The notes below the pieces were generated by a model. The model was not told where the DNA came from and ran no database searches. It worked only from the letters and a program-made list of their open reading frames with translations. A stretch of DNA of 64,000 nt, taken from the NCBI RefSeq assembly GCF_018263925.1, contig NZ_JAEVHF010000012.1, positions 62,001-126,000 on the forward strand, written 5' to 3'. The DNA is from Kistimonas asteriae (GTDB lineage Bacteria > Pseudomonadota > Gammaproteobacteria > Pseudomonadales > Endozoicomonadaceae). Positions within the stretch are counted from its first letter, which is position 1. Every line of letters starts with the position of its first letter. A program made the position numbers and the translations under genes. Shown here in pieces: positions 45,616-53,361 of the stretch.

Positions 45616-48222
45616 ATGAAAAGTTCTGAATTACGGTCTGCTTTTCTGAATTATTTCAATAAGCAGGGACATGAAATTGTCGAAAGCAGTTCGCTGGTTC
45701 CCCATGATGACCCGACGCTGCTGTTTACCAATGCGGGTATGAACCAGTTCAAGGATGTGTTCCTGGGCCGGGAACAGCGTCCCTATAGCCGCGCCACCAC
45801 GTCCCAGCGTTGTGTACGTGCGGGTGGTAAGCACAATGATCTGGAAAATGTCGGTTACACCGCCCGTCATCACACCTTCTTTGAAATGCTGGGTAACTTC
45901 AGCTTTGGTGATTATTTCAAGCGTGATGCCATCAAGTTCGCCTGGGAATTCCTGACTGTCGAGCTGGGTATCCCGGAAGAAAAGCTGTGGATCACCGTCT
46001 ACAAGGACGATCAGGAAGCGGAAGATATCTGGCTGAAAGAGATGAAGGTCAGCCCTGAACGCTTCTCTCGTCTGGGTGAAAAAGACAACTTCTGGTCCAT
46101 GGGCGATACCGGTCCCTGTGGTCCGTGCAGTGAGCTGTTTTATGACCATGGCCCGGATGTGGCCGGTGACCCGCCGGGTGGTCCGAATGATGATGGCGAC
46201 CGCTACATCGAAATCTGGAACATGGTCTTCATGCAGTTCAACCGGACGGCGGATGGCGAAATGCACCCGCTGCCGAAGCCGTCCATTGATACCGGTATGG
46301 GGCTGGAGCGTATTGCCGCTGTAATGCAGGGCGTGCACAGCAACTACGAGATTGACCTGTTTCAGACCCTGCTGGCTGAAGCCGGTCGTCTGCTCAATTG
46401 TCCGGATACCACGACGGCGTCACTGCGCGTGATTGCTGACCATATCCGTTCCTGCGCTTTCCTGGTGGCGGATGGCATCCTTCCGTCTAACGATGGTCGG
46501 GGTTATACCCTGCGTCGGATCATTCGCCGGGCTTGCCGCCATGGTCATAAGCTGGGAGCCAGCGAGCCGTTTTTTGCCCAGCTGGTGCCAGCGCTGATCG
46601 ACGCGATGGGTGAGGCTGCGAGTGTTGTGGCGGAAAACAAGGATCACGTCATGCGTGTCCTGCGTAAGGAAGAAGAGCAGTTTGCCCGTACGCTGGACAA
46701 GGGGATGAAGATCCTTGAGGACGATCTGGCGGGCATGGAAGGCACAGAAATTCCCGGTAAAACCGTCTTCACCCTGTATGACACCTATGGTTTCCCGGTT
46801 GACCTGACCCACGATATTGCTCGTGAGCGTGGTCTGACGCTGGATATGGCCGGCTATGAAACCTGCATGGAAGAGCAGCGTAACCTGGCGCGTGCTTCCA
46901 GCCAGTTCGGAATGGATTATAACGATGTCCTGTCCATCGACGGTGTGACCGAGTTTACCGGTTATACCGCGCTGGAAGGGGAAGAAATCGTCAAGTCACT
47001 TTTCCGCGACGGCCAGCCGGTTGAGTCCATCGGTGCGGGTGAGAAAGCCGTTATTGTACTGGAGCGTACCCCATTTTACGCTGAGTCCGGCGGTCAGGCG
47101 GGTGATGTCGGCCTGCTGCGTACTGAAACTGGCACGTTCCGTGTGGATGATACCCGCAAGGAATCCGACAACCATCTGCATCACGGTGTGGTGGAAACCG
47201 GTGAGATTCGTGTGGGCGAGCGCCTCGGGGCGATGGTTAATGCTGAAAAACGCATGGCGACAGCACGCAACCACTCTGCCACGCATTTGCTGCATGCTGC
47301 CCTGCGTGAAGTGCTGGGTGATCACGTTCAGCAGAAAGGCTCTCTGGTGAACAGTGAGCGTCTGCGTTTTGACTTCTCGCACTTTGAGCCGGTTTCAGCA
47401 GACCAGTTGCGCCAGATTGAGCGGATTGTTAATGAGCAGGTTCGTTCCAACACGCCGGTGAAAACTGAACTGATGGATATGGATCAGGCGCGGGATGCTG
47501 GCGCCATGGCCCTGTTTGGTGAGAAATACGGTGATGAAGTGCGTGTTCTGAGCATGGGCACCAGCGGTTTCTCTGTCGAACTGTGTGGTGGTACCCATGT
47601 TGAGCGTACCGGTGATATTGGCAGCCTGGTGGTTGTGGCTGAAACCGGTATTGCTGCGGGCGTTCGGCGGATTGAAGCGCTGACCGGTGAAGCGGCGCAG
47701 GCCTGGTATGAGAACCAGGAACAGCGGATTCAGTCTGTGGCCAGCCTGGTCAAAGGCAGCCGTGACTCCGTGGTCGGCAAGGTACAGACGCTGGTGGACC
47801 GTAACCGCGAGCTGGAAAAAGAGATTCAGCGTCTGAAGCAGAAACTGGCGTCTGCAGCCGGTACTGACCTGGTGGCTGGTGCGATTGAGGTTGCCGGTAT
47901 TCGTGTGCTGGCAACCCGTCTTGATGGCGTTGATCCGAAGTCCCTGCGTGCTACGGTTGACCAGCTCAAGAATAAACTGGAGAGCGGTGTCGTGATGCTG
48001 GCGGCTGTCGATGGTGACAAAGTGGCTTTGGCGGCTGGTGTGACCAAGGAGCTGACGGACCGGGTGAAAGCCGGTGACCTGCTCAAGATGGTTGCAGCCC
48101 AGGTGGGCGGAAAGGGTGGCGGTCGTCCGGATTTTGCCCAGGGTGGCGGTTCTGATGTGCAGGCGCTACCGGCGGCGCTGGAGTCTGTCAGCCGTTGGGT
48201 TGCTGAGAAACTGGCCAGCTGA
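45616..48222 (+). CDS. alaS: Alanyl-tRNA synthetase
   Basis: Charges tRNA-Ala with alanine and edits Ser/Gly mischarging. 868 residues: class II catalytic core with [16 protein letters not shown] and [18 protein letters not shown] (~55-95), tRNA-recognition domain, editing domain with the zinc ligands HSATHLLH (~554) and [10 protein letters not shown] (~656), and C-terminal C-Ala domain containing [15 protein letters not shown] near 831-845. The alaS-lysC-csrA order is conserved across gammaproteobacteria. Confidence 0.98.
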   Translation: MKSSELRSAFLNYFNKQGHEIVESSSLVPHDDPTLLFTNAGMNQFKDVFLGREQRPYSRATTSQRCVRAGGKHNDLENVGYTARHHTFFEMLGNFSFGDYFKRDAIKFAWEFLTVELGIPEEKLWITVYKDDQEAEDIWLKEMKVSPERFSRLGEKDNFWSMGDTGPCGPCSELFYDHGPDVAGDPPGGPNDDGDRYIEIWNMVFMQFNRTADGEMHPLPKPSIDTGMGLERIAAVMQGVHSNYEIDLFQTLLAEAGRLLNCPDTTTASLRVIADHIRSCAFLVADGILPSNDGRGYTLRRIIRRACRHGHKLGASEPFFAQLVPALIDAMGEAASVVAENKDHVMRVLRKEEEQFARTLDKGMKILEDDLAGMEGTEIPGKTVFTLYDTYGFPVDLTHDIARERGLTLDMAGYETCMEEQRNLARASSQFGMDYNDVLSIDGVTEFTGYTALEGEEIVKSLFRDGQPVESIGAGEKAVIVLERTPFYAESGGQAGDVGLLRTETGTFRVDDTRKESDNHLHHGVVETGEIRVGERLGAMVNAEKRMATARNHSATHLLHAALREVLGDHVQQKGSLVNSERLRFDFSHFEPVSADQLRQIERIVNEQVRSNTPVKTELMDMDQARDAGAMALFGEKYGDEVRVLSMGTSGFSVELCGGTHVERTGDIGSLVVVAETGIAAGVRRIEALTGEAAQAWYENQEQRIQSVASLVKGSRDSVVGKVQTLVDRNRELEKEIQRLKQKLASAAGTDLVAGAIEVAGIRVLATRLDGVDPKSLRATVDQLKNKLESGVVMLAAVDGDKVALAAGVTKELTDRVKAGDLLKMVAAQVGGKGGGRPDFAQGGGSDVQALPAALESVSRWVAEKLAS

Positions 48223-48233
48223 TCGGAATTGTT

Positions 48234-48303
48234 GACCCGTTCACAGGGTTGACTGAAACAGGGGCTGTTTCGACCCGTGGGGGATGTGGTACATTCCCCA
48301 CGG
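48234..48303 (+). promoter_or_regulatory. Three consecutive hairpins in the alaS-lysC spacer
   Basis: ACCC/GGGT (48235-48249), GAAACAG/CTGTTTC (48255-48271) and the 12-bp CCGTGGGGGATG/CATTCCCCACGG (48275-48303) follow each other within 70 bases. None has a T run. The last ends about 25 bases before the lysC ATG, so it could stabilise or control the lysC message. Confidence 0.5.
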
Positions 48304-48327
48304 CTAATAAATAAAAGTACTTACGAT

Positions 48328-49560
48328 ATGGCGTTGTTAGTTCAGAAGTTCGGTGGCACGTCGGTCGGCACAGTCGAGCGAATTGAGGCCATCGCGGAAA
48401 AAGTACAGCGATTCAGAGAGCAGGGGCACGATATTGTTGTCGTGTTATCCGCCATGTCTGGCGAAACCAATCGCCTCGTAGATCTTGCCTATCAGATGCA
48501 TGATGCGCCAACTCCCAGGGAGCTGGATGTCATCCTTTCCACCGGGGAGCAGGTCACCATTGCGCTCCTGTCCATGGCGCTGAACCGGCGCAACTGTCCG
48601 GCCAAGTCCTATACCGGCTGGCAGGTGCCTATCAAAACGGACAGCCAGCATAACAAAGCCCGTATAGAAAGCATTGATACTGATGGGGTTCGTGAGGATC
48701 TTGATGCAGGGCGTGTGGTGGTGGTGGCCGGGTTCCAGGGCGTAGACAGTGCAGGCAATATCACGACTTTGGGCCGTGGCGGCTCTGATACCACGGCGGT
48801 GGCGCTCGCGGCGGCCCTTGAGGCGGACGAGTGTCAGATCTATACCGATGTCGACGGTGTCTATACTACTGACCCTCGTGTTGTTGAAGGCGCGCGGCGT
48901 CTGGATAAAATTACCTTTGAAGAGATGCTGGAAATGGCCAGCCTCGGCTCAAAGGTTCTGCAGATTCGCGCGGTGGAGTTTGCCGGTAAGTACAATGTGA
49001 CCCTGCGGGTGCTCCACAGTTTTGAGGACGGCCCCGGGACGCTGATTACACTGGAGGAGCAGGACGAGATGGAGCAGCCCGTTGTATCCGGAATTGCCTT
49101 TAATCGGGATGAAGCCAAGCTGACAATCAAGGGGGTGCCTGATATCCCCGGCGTTGCCTCCCGGATTCTGGGTCCGATCAGCAAAGCCAATGTCGAAGTC
49201 GACATGATTGTACAGAACGTGGCCGATGATAAATCCACAGATTTCACGTTCACCGTACACCGTAATGATTTCCAGAAAGCATTGGCCGTGGTGGGTAATA
49301 CGTCGGATGAGCTGGGTGCCCGTGAGTTTGACGGTGACAACCGGATTGCCAAGGTATCCATCGTCGGTGTCGGCATGCGGTCCCATGCCGGTGTGGCGAC
49401 GCGGATGTTTGAGGCGCTGGCCGCTGAAGGTATCAATATCCAGATTATCTCAACATCAGAGATCAAGGTATCGGTCGTGATTGCGGAGAAGTATCTCGAG
49501 TTGGCAGTCAGGGCATTGCATTCGGCGTTTGAGCTGGATCAGGAACCCACGGCGGAATAA
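48328..49560 (+). CDS. lysC: Aspartokinase
   Basis: Phosphorylates aspartate at the start of lysine, threonine and methionine synthesis. 410 residues from the ATG at 48328 (MALLVQKFGGTSVG), which matches the family start; the frame is open 17 codons upstream. The kinase domain is ~1-250 with GRGGSDTTAVALAAAL (~152-167) and TDVDGVYTTDPR, then two ACT domains (~265-410) for feedback control. The ribosome site is weak, and a hairpin lies just upstream. Confidence 0.96.
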   Translation: MALLVQKFGGTSVGTVERIEAIAEKVQRFREQGHDIVVVLSAMSGETNRLVDLAYQMHDAPTPRELDVILSTGEQVTIALLSMALNRRNCPAKSYTGWQVPIKTDSQHNKARIESIDTDGVREDLDAGRVVVVAGFQGVDSAGNITTLGRGGSDTTAVALAAALEADECQIYTDVDGVYTTDPRVVEGARRLDKITFEEMLEMASLGSKVLQIRAVEFAGKYNVTLRVLHSFEDGPGTLITLEEQDEMEQPVVSGIAFNRDEAKLTIKGVPDIPGVASRILGPISKANVEVDMIVQNVADDKSTDFTFTVHRNDFQKALAVVGNTSDELGAREFDGDNRIAKVSIVGVGMRSHAGVATRMFEALAAEGINIQIISTSEIKVSVVIAEKYLELAVRALHSAFELDQEPTAE

Positions 49561-50106
49561 TGCGTCGCGGCGTTTTTCGTCCCGTACAAATACTCATGGA
49601 AATAGCGGTTGTTGATATTAGACTGTCGCTGTACATAGTTTGATCTATAGCGGAAATGGGTAAGACCGCATGTCTGATCGTGGCGGTCTGCCTGGTGTGT
49701 TAGGGATTGGTGCGGCTTGGTCTGATAGTGTTCTACAGTGGTTTCCTCGCTGTTGCGCATGAATGTATGTCAGGCTTTGCGTCAACGAATAACGATAGTG
49801 AGCTATGATGGTGCGGACCGGATAGTCGCACAGGGAGATTGCCAGATACATGCGCGGATTTTCTCGCGCGGTGCTCCCGAAGGTTAGCGGAGTGCTTGAA
49901 GAATAGGGAATATGCGGGAATCTGTTGCCAAACTTCAGACCTGTATTAATCTTATTGCTTCGGTGATATAGCACTGACCGATTCATGGGGGTCCTGCAGA
50001 GGGCTGCTGAATCAGTAAAGTGGTATGCGCTGATTAATTCTACAAGCACAAACTGGCAGATGAATAGACGATCATTGTTTGTTGGTTTTGAGACAAGGAG
50101 ATTGTA
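49561..50106. other. Long spacer between lysC and csrA
   Basis: 546 bases without a supported gene. A hairpin AGACCGC/GCGGTCT is at 49663-49689. The end of the region has a good ribosome site for csrA (AAGGAG at 50095-50100). A minus-strand open frame across it continues into csrA and has no family features. Probably holds csrA promoters. Confidence 0.45.
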
Positions 50107-50355
50107 ATGCTGATTCTGACACGCCGTGTTGGTGAGACCCTGATGGTAGGTGATGATGTCACGGTGACCGTTCTTGGGGTGAAGGGTAACCAGGTGCGGA
50201 TCGGCGTCAATGCACCGAAGGAAGTGGCAGTCCACCGTGAAGAAATCTATCAGCGTATCCAGAAAGAAAAGGAAGATAAGGACGGCCATCATTCGGGCAA
50301 CCGCCAAACCTGGGTTCATGAAGTTGCAGAAGAGGAAGGCGAAGAACAGTTCTGA
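50107..50355 (+). CDS. csrA: Carbon storage regulator CsrA with extended C-terminus
   Basis: RNA-binding global regulator that binds GGA motifs near ribosome sites. The first ~58 residues are canonical ([47 protein letters not shown]) with the RNA-contact residues L4, R6, R7 and R44 region intact. At 82 residues it is about 20 longer than E. coli CsrA; the extra tail is His/Trp-containing and then very acidic ([11 protein letters not shown]). An AAGGAG sequence precedes the ATG. Confidence 0.95.
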   Translation: MLILTRRVGETLMVGDDVTVTVLGVKGNQVRIGVNAPKEVAVHREEIYQRIQKEKEDKDGHHSGNRQTWVHEVAEEEGEEQF

Positions 50356-50397
50356 TCCGTGGTTTTAAAGTCGAAGTGTTCAGTCTGAAAAAACGCT

Positions 50398-50424
50398 TTG
50401 CAAACGTCGGGAATCTGGTAATAT
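50398..50424 (+). promoter_or_regulatory. Probable promoter of the tRNA-Ser/tRNA-Arg unit
   Basis: Extended -10 TGG-TAATAT (50416-50424) with TTGCAA 15 bp upstream (50398). The GCGCTCG that follows is a GC-rich discriminator typical of stringently controlled stable-RNA promoters. It ends ~16 bases before the first tRNA. Confidence 0.5.
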
Positions 50425-50439
50425 AGCGCTCGATTCCGA

Positions 50440-50530
50440 GGTGAGGTGGCCGAGTGGCTGAAGGCGCTCCCCTGCTAAGGGAGTATACGTTAATCGCGTA
50501 TCGAGGGTTCGAATCCCTCCCTCACCGCCA
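50440..50530 (+). tRNA. tRNA-Ser (anticodon GCT)
   Basis: 91 nt including encoded CCA. Acceptor GGTGAGG/CCTCACC, anticodon arm CCCCT-GCT-AAGGG, a long serine-type variable arm (TATACG...CGTATC) and T-loop GGTTCGAATCC. Reads AGC/AGU codons. Confidence 0.97.
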
Positions 50531-50596
50531 GGACATCAAACGTTCAAAGACGACGTGAAAGAGTTCTTGATTTTCTCTTCTTAAGTCTTATTCTAG

Positions 50597-50673
50597 GCGT
50601 CCGTAGCTCAGCTGGATAGAGTACCTGGCTACGAACCAGGCGGTCGGAGGTTCGAATCCTCCCGGACGCGCCA
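50597..50673 (+). tRNA. tRNA-Arg (anticodon ACG)
   Basis: 77 nt including encoded CCA. Acceptor GCGTCCG/CGGACGC, anticodon arm CCTGG-CTACGAA-CCAGG with anticodon ACG, whose A34 becomes inosine, and T-arm GGAGGTTCGAATCCTCC. Confidence 0.97.
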
Positions 50674-50677
50674 TTTT

Positions 50678-50701
50678 AACCCGCCACGTTGCGGGTTTTT
50701 A
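50678..50701 (+). terminator. Terminator between tRNA-Arg and the second tRNA-Ser
   Basis: AACCCGC and GCGGGTT form a 7-bp stem around CACGTT, followed by TTT. It splits the cluster into two probable transcription units. Confidence 0.75.
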
Positions 50702-50713
50702 ATGAAAACCTAC

Positions 50714-50804
50714 GGTGAGATGGCCGAGTGGCTGAAGGCGCTCCCCTGCTAAGGGAGTATACGTTAATCGCGTATCGAGGGTTCGAATCCCTCTCTCACC
50801 GCCA
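50714..50804 (+). tRNA. tRNA-Ser (anticodon GCT), second copy
   Basis: 91 nt including CCA, identical to the copy at 50440 except that the last acceptor pair is A-T (GGTGAGA/TCTCACC) instead of G-C, a compensated change that keeps the stem. Confidence 0.97.
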
Positions 50805-50809
50805 TAAAT

Positions 50810-50843
50810 AAAAAGCCCCGCATTTAATGCGGGGCTTTTTTTA
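50810..50843 (+). terminator. Strong terminator after the tRNA cluster
   Basis: AAAAAGCCCCGCAT/ATGCGGGGCTTTTT stem with a TTA loop and a T run. Confidence 0.92.
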
Positions 50844-50971
50844 TGTCTGCGAATAAATAGGGTTTATTGATTTCTATATCCGTCTGGTTTGATTCAGGTA
50901 AATAAACGATTAATGTCTTTCCTGTACAACGCTGTTTAATTAAACGGTTGGTGTTGTGGCTGGAGAATCTT

Positions 50972-51559
50972 ATGAGTGAACATTTATTGCTTTATGCGTC
51001 ACATGACGGGCAGACGAAAAAGATTGCACAAGCCATAGCGGCTGAGTTAAACCAGCAGGGCTTGATGGTGCAATGTCAATCGATCAGTGGGGATGCAGTC
51101 GTTAACCTGAATCATTATGCCTCTGTGCTCATAGGTTCTCCGATACGGTACGGGCATCACTTGCCGGACGTGTTTGATTTTATCCGATTGCATAACTCGT
51201 TCTTGAATACGCACGCATCCGGTTTTTTCAGTGTGAATTTAACCGCACGAAAACCGGAGAAAAACCGACCCGAAACGAATCCCTATGTGCAGAAATTTCT
51301 GTCAAAGATAACCTGGAAGCCTGGGTTTACCGGTGTTATGGCTGGATCACTGTTATATAGCCGCTATCGCTGGTTTGACCGGGTGATGATTCAGTTCATC
51401 ATGAAGATGACGGGCGGTAATACGGATGCCAGTAAAGATATTGAATACACGGATTGGGCAGTGGTACGGCAGTTTGCGCAAGATTATGCGCAGTACCTGA
51501 AGTCAAACACAATCTGCTGTAAACGTAGTGAGGCTTGCAGCAAGCCTGTCGATGCCTGA
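50972..51559 (+). CDS. hemG: Protoporphyrinogen oxidase HemG (flavodoxin-like)
   Basis: Quinone-dependent oxidation of protoporphyrinogen IX to protoporphyrin IX, the last but one step of heme synthesis. 195 residues of long-chain flavodoxin fold: FMN phosphate loop YASHDGQTKKIAQAI (~8-22), GSPIRYGHHLPDVFDFI (~61-77), FSVNLTARKPEKN and the family-specific C-terminal MMK/MKMTGGNTDASKDIEYTDW. The ATG at 50972 with TGGAG upstream is chosen; the frame opens eight codons earlier. The last ~15 residues are Cys/Ser-rich and atypical. Confidence 0.93.
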   Translation: MSEHLLLYASHDGQTKKIAQAIAAELNQQGLMVQCQSISGDAVVNLNHYASVLIGSPIRYGHHLPDVFDFIRLHNSFLNTHASGFFSVNLTARKPEKNRPETNPYVQKFLSKITWKPGFTGVMAGSLLYSRYRWFDRVMIQFIMKMTGGNTDASKDIEYTDWAVVRQFAQDYAQYLKSNTICCKRSEACSKPVDA

Positions 51560-51594
51560 CAGGGGCAGGCTTGCTGCATCGTAACGATAAAATG

Positions 51595-51714
51595 CTATTG
51601 TCTGTGCTTTAAGGTTTTCTGGTAGTGGTGTGTGTCGAGTGCGAGAGGGGTAAGCAGGACAGCGCCGTAAGCTACAGGAAGCAGCAGCGACACCGCGAGT
51701 ATAAACAGATCCAT
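51595..51714 (-). CDS. 39-residue membrane protein, unrecognised
   Basis: Begins MDLFILAVSLLLPVAYG and ends THHYQKTLKHRQ: one membrane helix (~2-25) and a basic, His-rich C-terminal tail. A textbook Shine-Dalgarno GGAGGT lies six bases before the ATG. A good promoter is visible: -35 ATGACA and -10 TATAGT spaced by 17 bp (plus-strand 51777-51782 and 51754-51759). The gene therefore looks real. It converges on hemG and diverges from the M23 gene, whose start region overlaps its promoter. No family recognised. Confidence 0.7.
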   Translation of the reverse strand: MDLFILAVSLLLPVAYGAVLLTPLALDTHHYQKTLKHRQ

Positions 51715-51753
51715 GTTGATACCTCCGTCTGGTGGTGTTAAACCAGTTTTCTT

Positions 51754-51782
51754 ACTATAGGGGTAATGCTGGTTAATGTCAT
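51754..51782 (-). promoter_or_regulatory. Sigma70-type promoter of the 39-residue membrane protein
   Basis: On the minus strand ATGACA (-35) and TATAGT (-10) are separated by exactly 17 bp, each matching five of six consensus bases. Predicted transcription start near 51747, giving a leader of ~33 nt. Confidence 0.65.
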
Positions 51783-51796
51783 GTCCGGGGGTGTGT

Positions 51797-52633
51797 GTGA
51801 CGATTCTGAAAAAATGCTTGTTTGCTGCCGCTATTCTATTGCAGGCTTTGATGGCTTCAGCGGAAGGCGACAAACCGCTGACACAGGGCGCCTTGTACAG
51901 AGGCGCTGTGCAGCCGGGTTCCGACGTGTATTACAGGGATAAAAAAGTACCCGTCACCGCTGCAGGGCACTTTGTGCTGGGATTTGGGCGTGATGCGGAA
52001 TTGGAACAGACATATACCGTGGTTGCGCCCGATGGAAAAAAGACGCAGACAACATTAACGCTTGAGGCGAGAGAATACCCGGTTCAGCGAATTGAAGGGG
52101 TGGCGAAAAAATATATGGCGCCATCCGAAGCGCATTTAAAGCGTGTCCGGCATGAAAACAGTCTGGTAAAAAAAGCCCGTGAAGTGGACTCTGATTTTCG
52201 TGCATTTCTGGACGGATTCATCTGGCCTCTGGTAGGGCCGGTTACCGGTGTGTACGGCAGTCAGCGTGTGTTTAATGGGGAGCCTCGTCGTCCCCATTTT
52301 GGTGTTGATGTGGCCGCGCCAACCGGTACGCCGGTCAAAGCACCGGCTGATGGCCGTGTCGTACTGTACCATCCGGATATGTATTTTTCTGGTGGTACGA
52401 TGATCATTGATCATGGTTATGGGGTCACCAGTTCGTTCCTGCATCTGAGTAAGTCCCTGGTGAAGGAAGGGGATTTTGTCCATCAGGGGCAGCCCGTGGC
52501 AGAGGTGGGGGCAACCGGCCGGGTCACCGGCGCACATCTTGACTGGCGCTTGAATTGGTACCATGTTCGGCTGGATCCACAACTGGTCGTGCCGCCCATG
52601 GAGAAAGTCCAGAGCGCGCCGGCGGCCAAGTGA
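51797..52633 (+). CDS. Exported M23 family metallopeptidase
   Basis: 278 residues from the GTG at 51797 with GGGGG upstream; the ATG at 51776 would add seven. A signal peptide ends near ASA-EG. The N-terminal domain (~25-130) may recruit substrate. The C-terminal LytM/M23 domain (~160-270) has [22 protein letters not shown] (His and Asp zinc ligands), [14 protein letters not shown] and [10 protein letters not shown]. The last element reads H-L-D-W instead of the common H-L-H-F, a variant known among some M23 proteins. Likely a periplasmic peptidoglycan endopeptidase. Confidence 0.9.
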   Translation: MTILKKCLFAAAILLQALMASAEGDKPLTQGALYRGAVQPGSDVYYRDKKVPVTAAGHFVLGFGRDAELEQTYTVVAPDGKKTQTTLTLEAREYPVQRIEGVAKKYMAPSEAHLKRVRHENSLVKKAREVDSDFRAFLDGFIWPLVGPVTGVYGSQRVFNGEPRRPHFGVDVAAPTGTPVKAPADGRVVLYHPDMYFSGGTMIIDHGYGVTSSFLHLSKSLVKEGDFVHQGQPVAEVGATGRVTGAHLDWRLNWYHVRLDPQLVVPPMEKVQSAPAAK

Positions 52634-52655
52634 TGTGATCAATGGAGGTGTGATA

Positions 52656-53294
52656 ATGGCGGGTATCACTGTGCTGGTGTCCAGAGATGAGGCGTTGTCC
52701 GGGCGCGATATGCCTTTGACGGTCAGTGAAAAGCATTGGGTCAATGGTCATGCCATGATGCCTCCCTGGCCGGATAGGTGTGATATTGCCGTATTTGGTA
52801 TGGGGTGCTTTTGGGGAGCGGAACGACTGTTTTGGATGCAACCCGGTGTCTATGTCACGATGGTCGGATATAGCGGTGGTTTTACCCCGAATCCTACCTA
52901 TGAAGAAGTCTGCACCGGTTTTACCGGACATGCTGAAGTGGTACGTGTCATTTTTGATCCTGAGCAAATCAGCTATGAGCAATTGCTGACCGTGTTCTGG
53001 GAAAATCATGATCCCACCCAGGCGATGCGGCAGGGAAATGATGTAGGAACCCAGTATCGTTCTGCGATCTATACCACCGGCTCAGAACAGCAAGGTAAGG
53101 CTGAGCAGTCTCTGCGGGCGTATCAGCAAGTATTGAATGGTTCGGGTAATAATGAGATTGAGACAGAAATCCTGACTGTCGGCGATCTTTATTACGCAGA
53201 GGATTATCACCAGCAATATCTTGCCAAGAATCCTGGTGGTTATTGTGGGCTGGGAGGGCTGGGCGTTTGTTACCCCGGAAATACAAATCGGTAG
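52656..53294 (+). CDS. msrA: Peptide methionine sulfoxide reductase MsrA
   Basis: Reduces methionine-S-sulfoxide in proteins. 212 residues from the ATG at 52656, which has GGAGGTG upstream. Catalytic motif [12 protein letters not shown] (nucleophile Cys ~49), then the [26 protein letters not shown] segment, [11 protein letters not shown] and [13 protein letters not shown]. The C-terminal resolving Cys are in [15 protein letters not shown]. The ~40-residue N-terminal extension matches the longer E. coli-type MsrA. Confidence 0.96.
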   Translation: MAGITVLVSRDEALSGRDMPLTVSEKHWVNGHAMMPPWPDRCDIAVFGMGCFWGAERLFWMQPGVYVTMVGYSGGFTPNPTYEEVCTGFTGHAEVVRVIFDPEQISYEQLLTVFWENHDPTQAMRQGNDVGTQYRSAIYTTGSEQQGKAEQSLRAYQQVLNGSGNNEIETEILTVGDLYYAEDYHQQYLAKNPGGYCGLGGLGVCYPGNTNR

Positions 53295-53309
53295 TGTACG
53301 AATGCATAT

Positions 53310-53336
53310 AAGCCGACCACAAGGTCGGCTTATTGG
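53310..53336. terminator. Hairpin between convergent msrA and mnmC
   Basis: AAGCCGACC and GGTCGGCTT pair perfectly around ACAA, flanked by AT-rich sequence. The T run is weak (ATTGGTTTT). Confidence 0.65.
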
Positions 53337-53361
53337 TTTTATGGCAGATACATTTCTGTCA

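Noticed and set aside
48223..48327. Lysine riboswitch before lysC
   Set aside because: The spacer is about 105 bases, too short for the lysine riboswitch, and the conserved core is not seen.
49645..50319. 224-residue minus-strand open frame across the lysC-csrA spacer and csrA
   Set aside because: It is largely the reverse of csrA and has no family features; csrA itself is certain.
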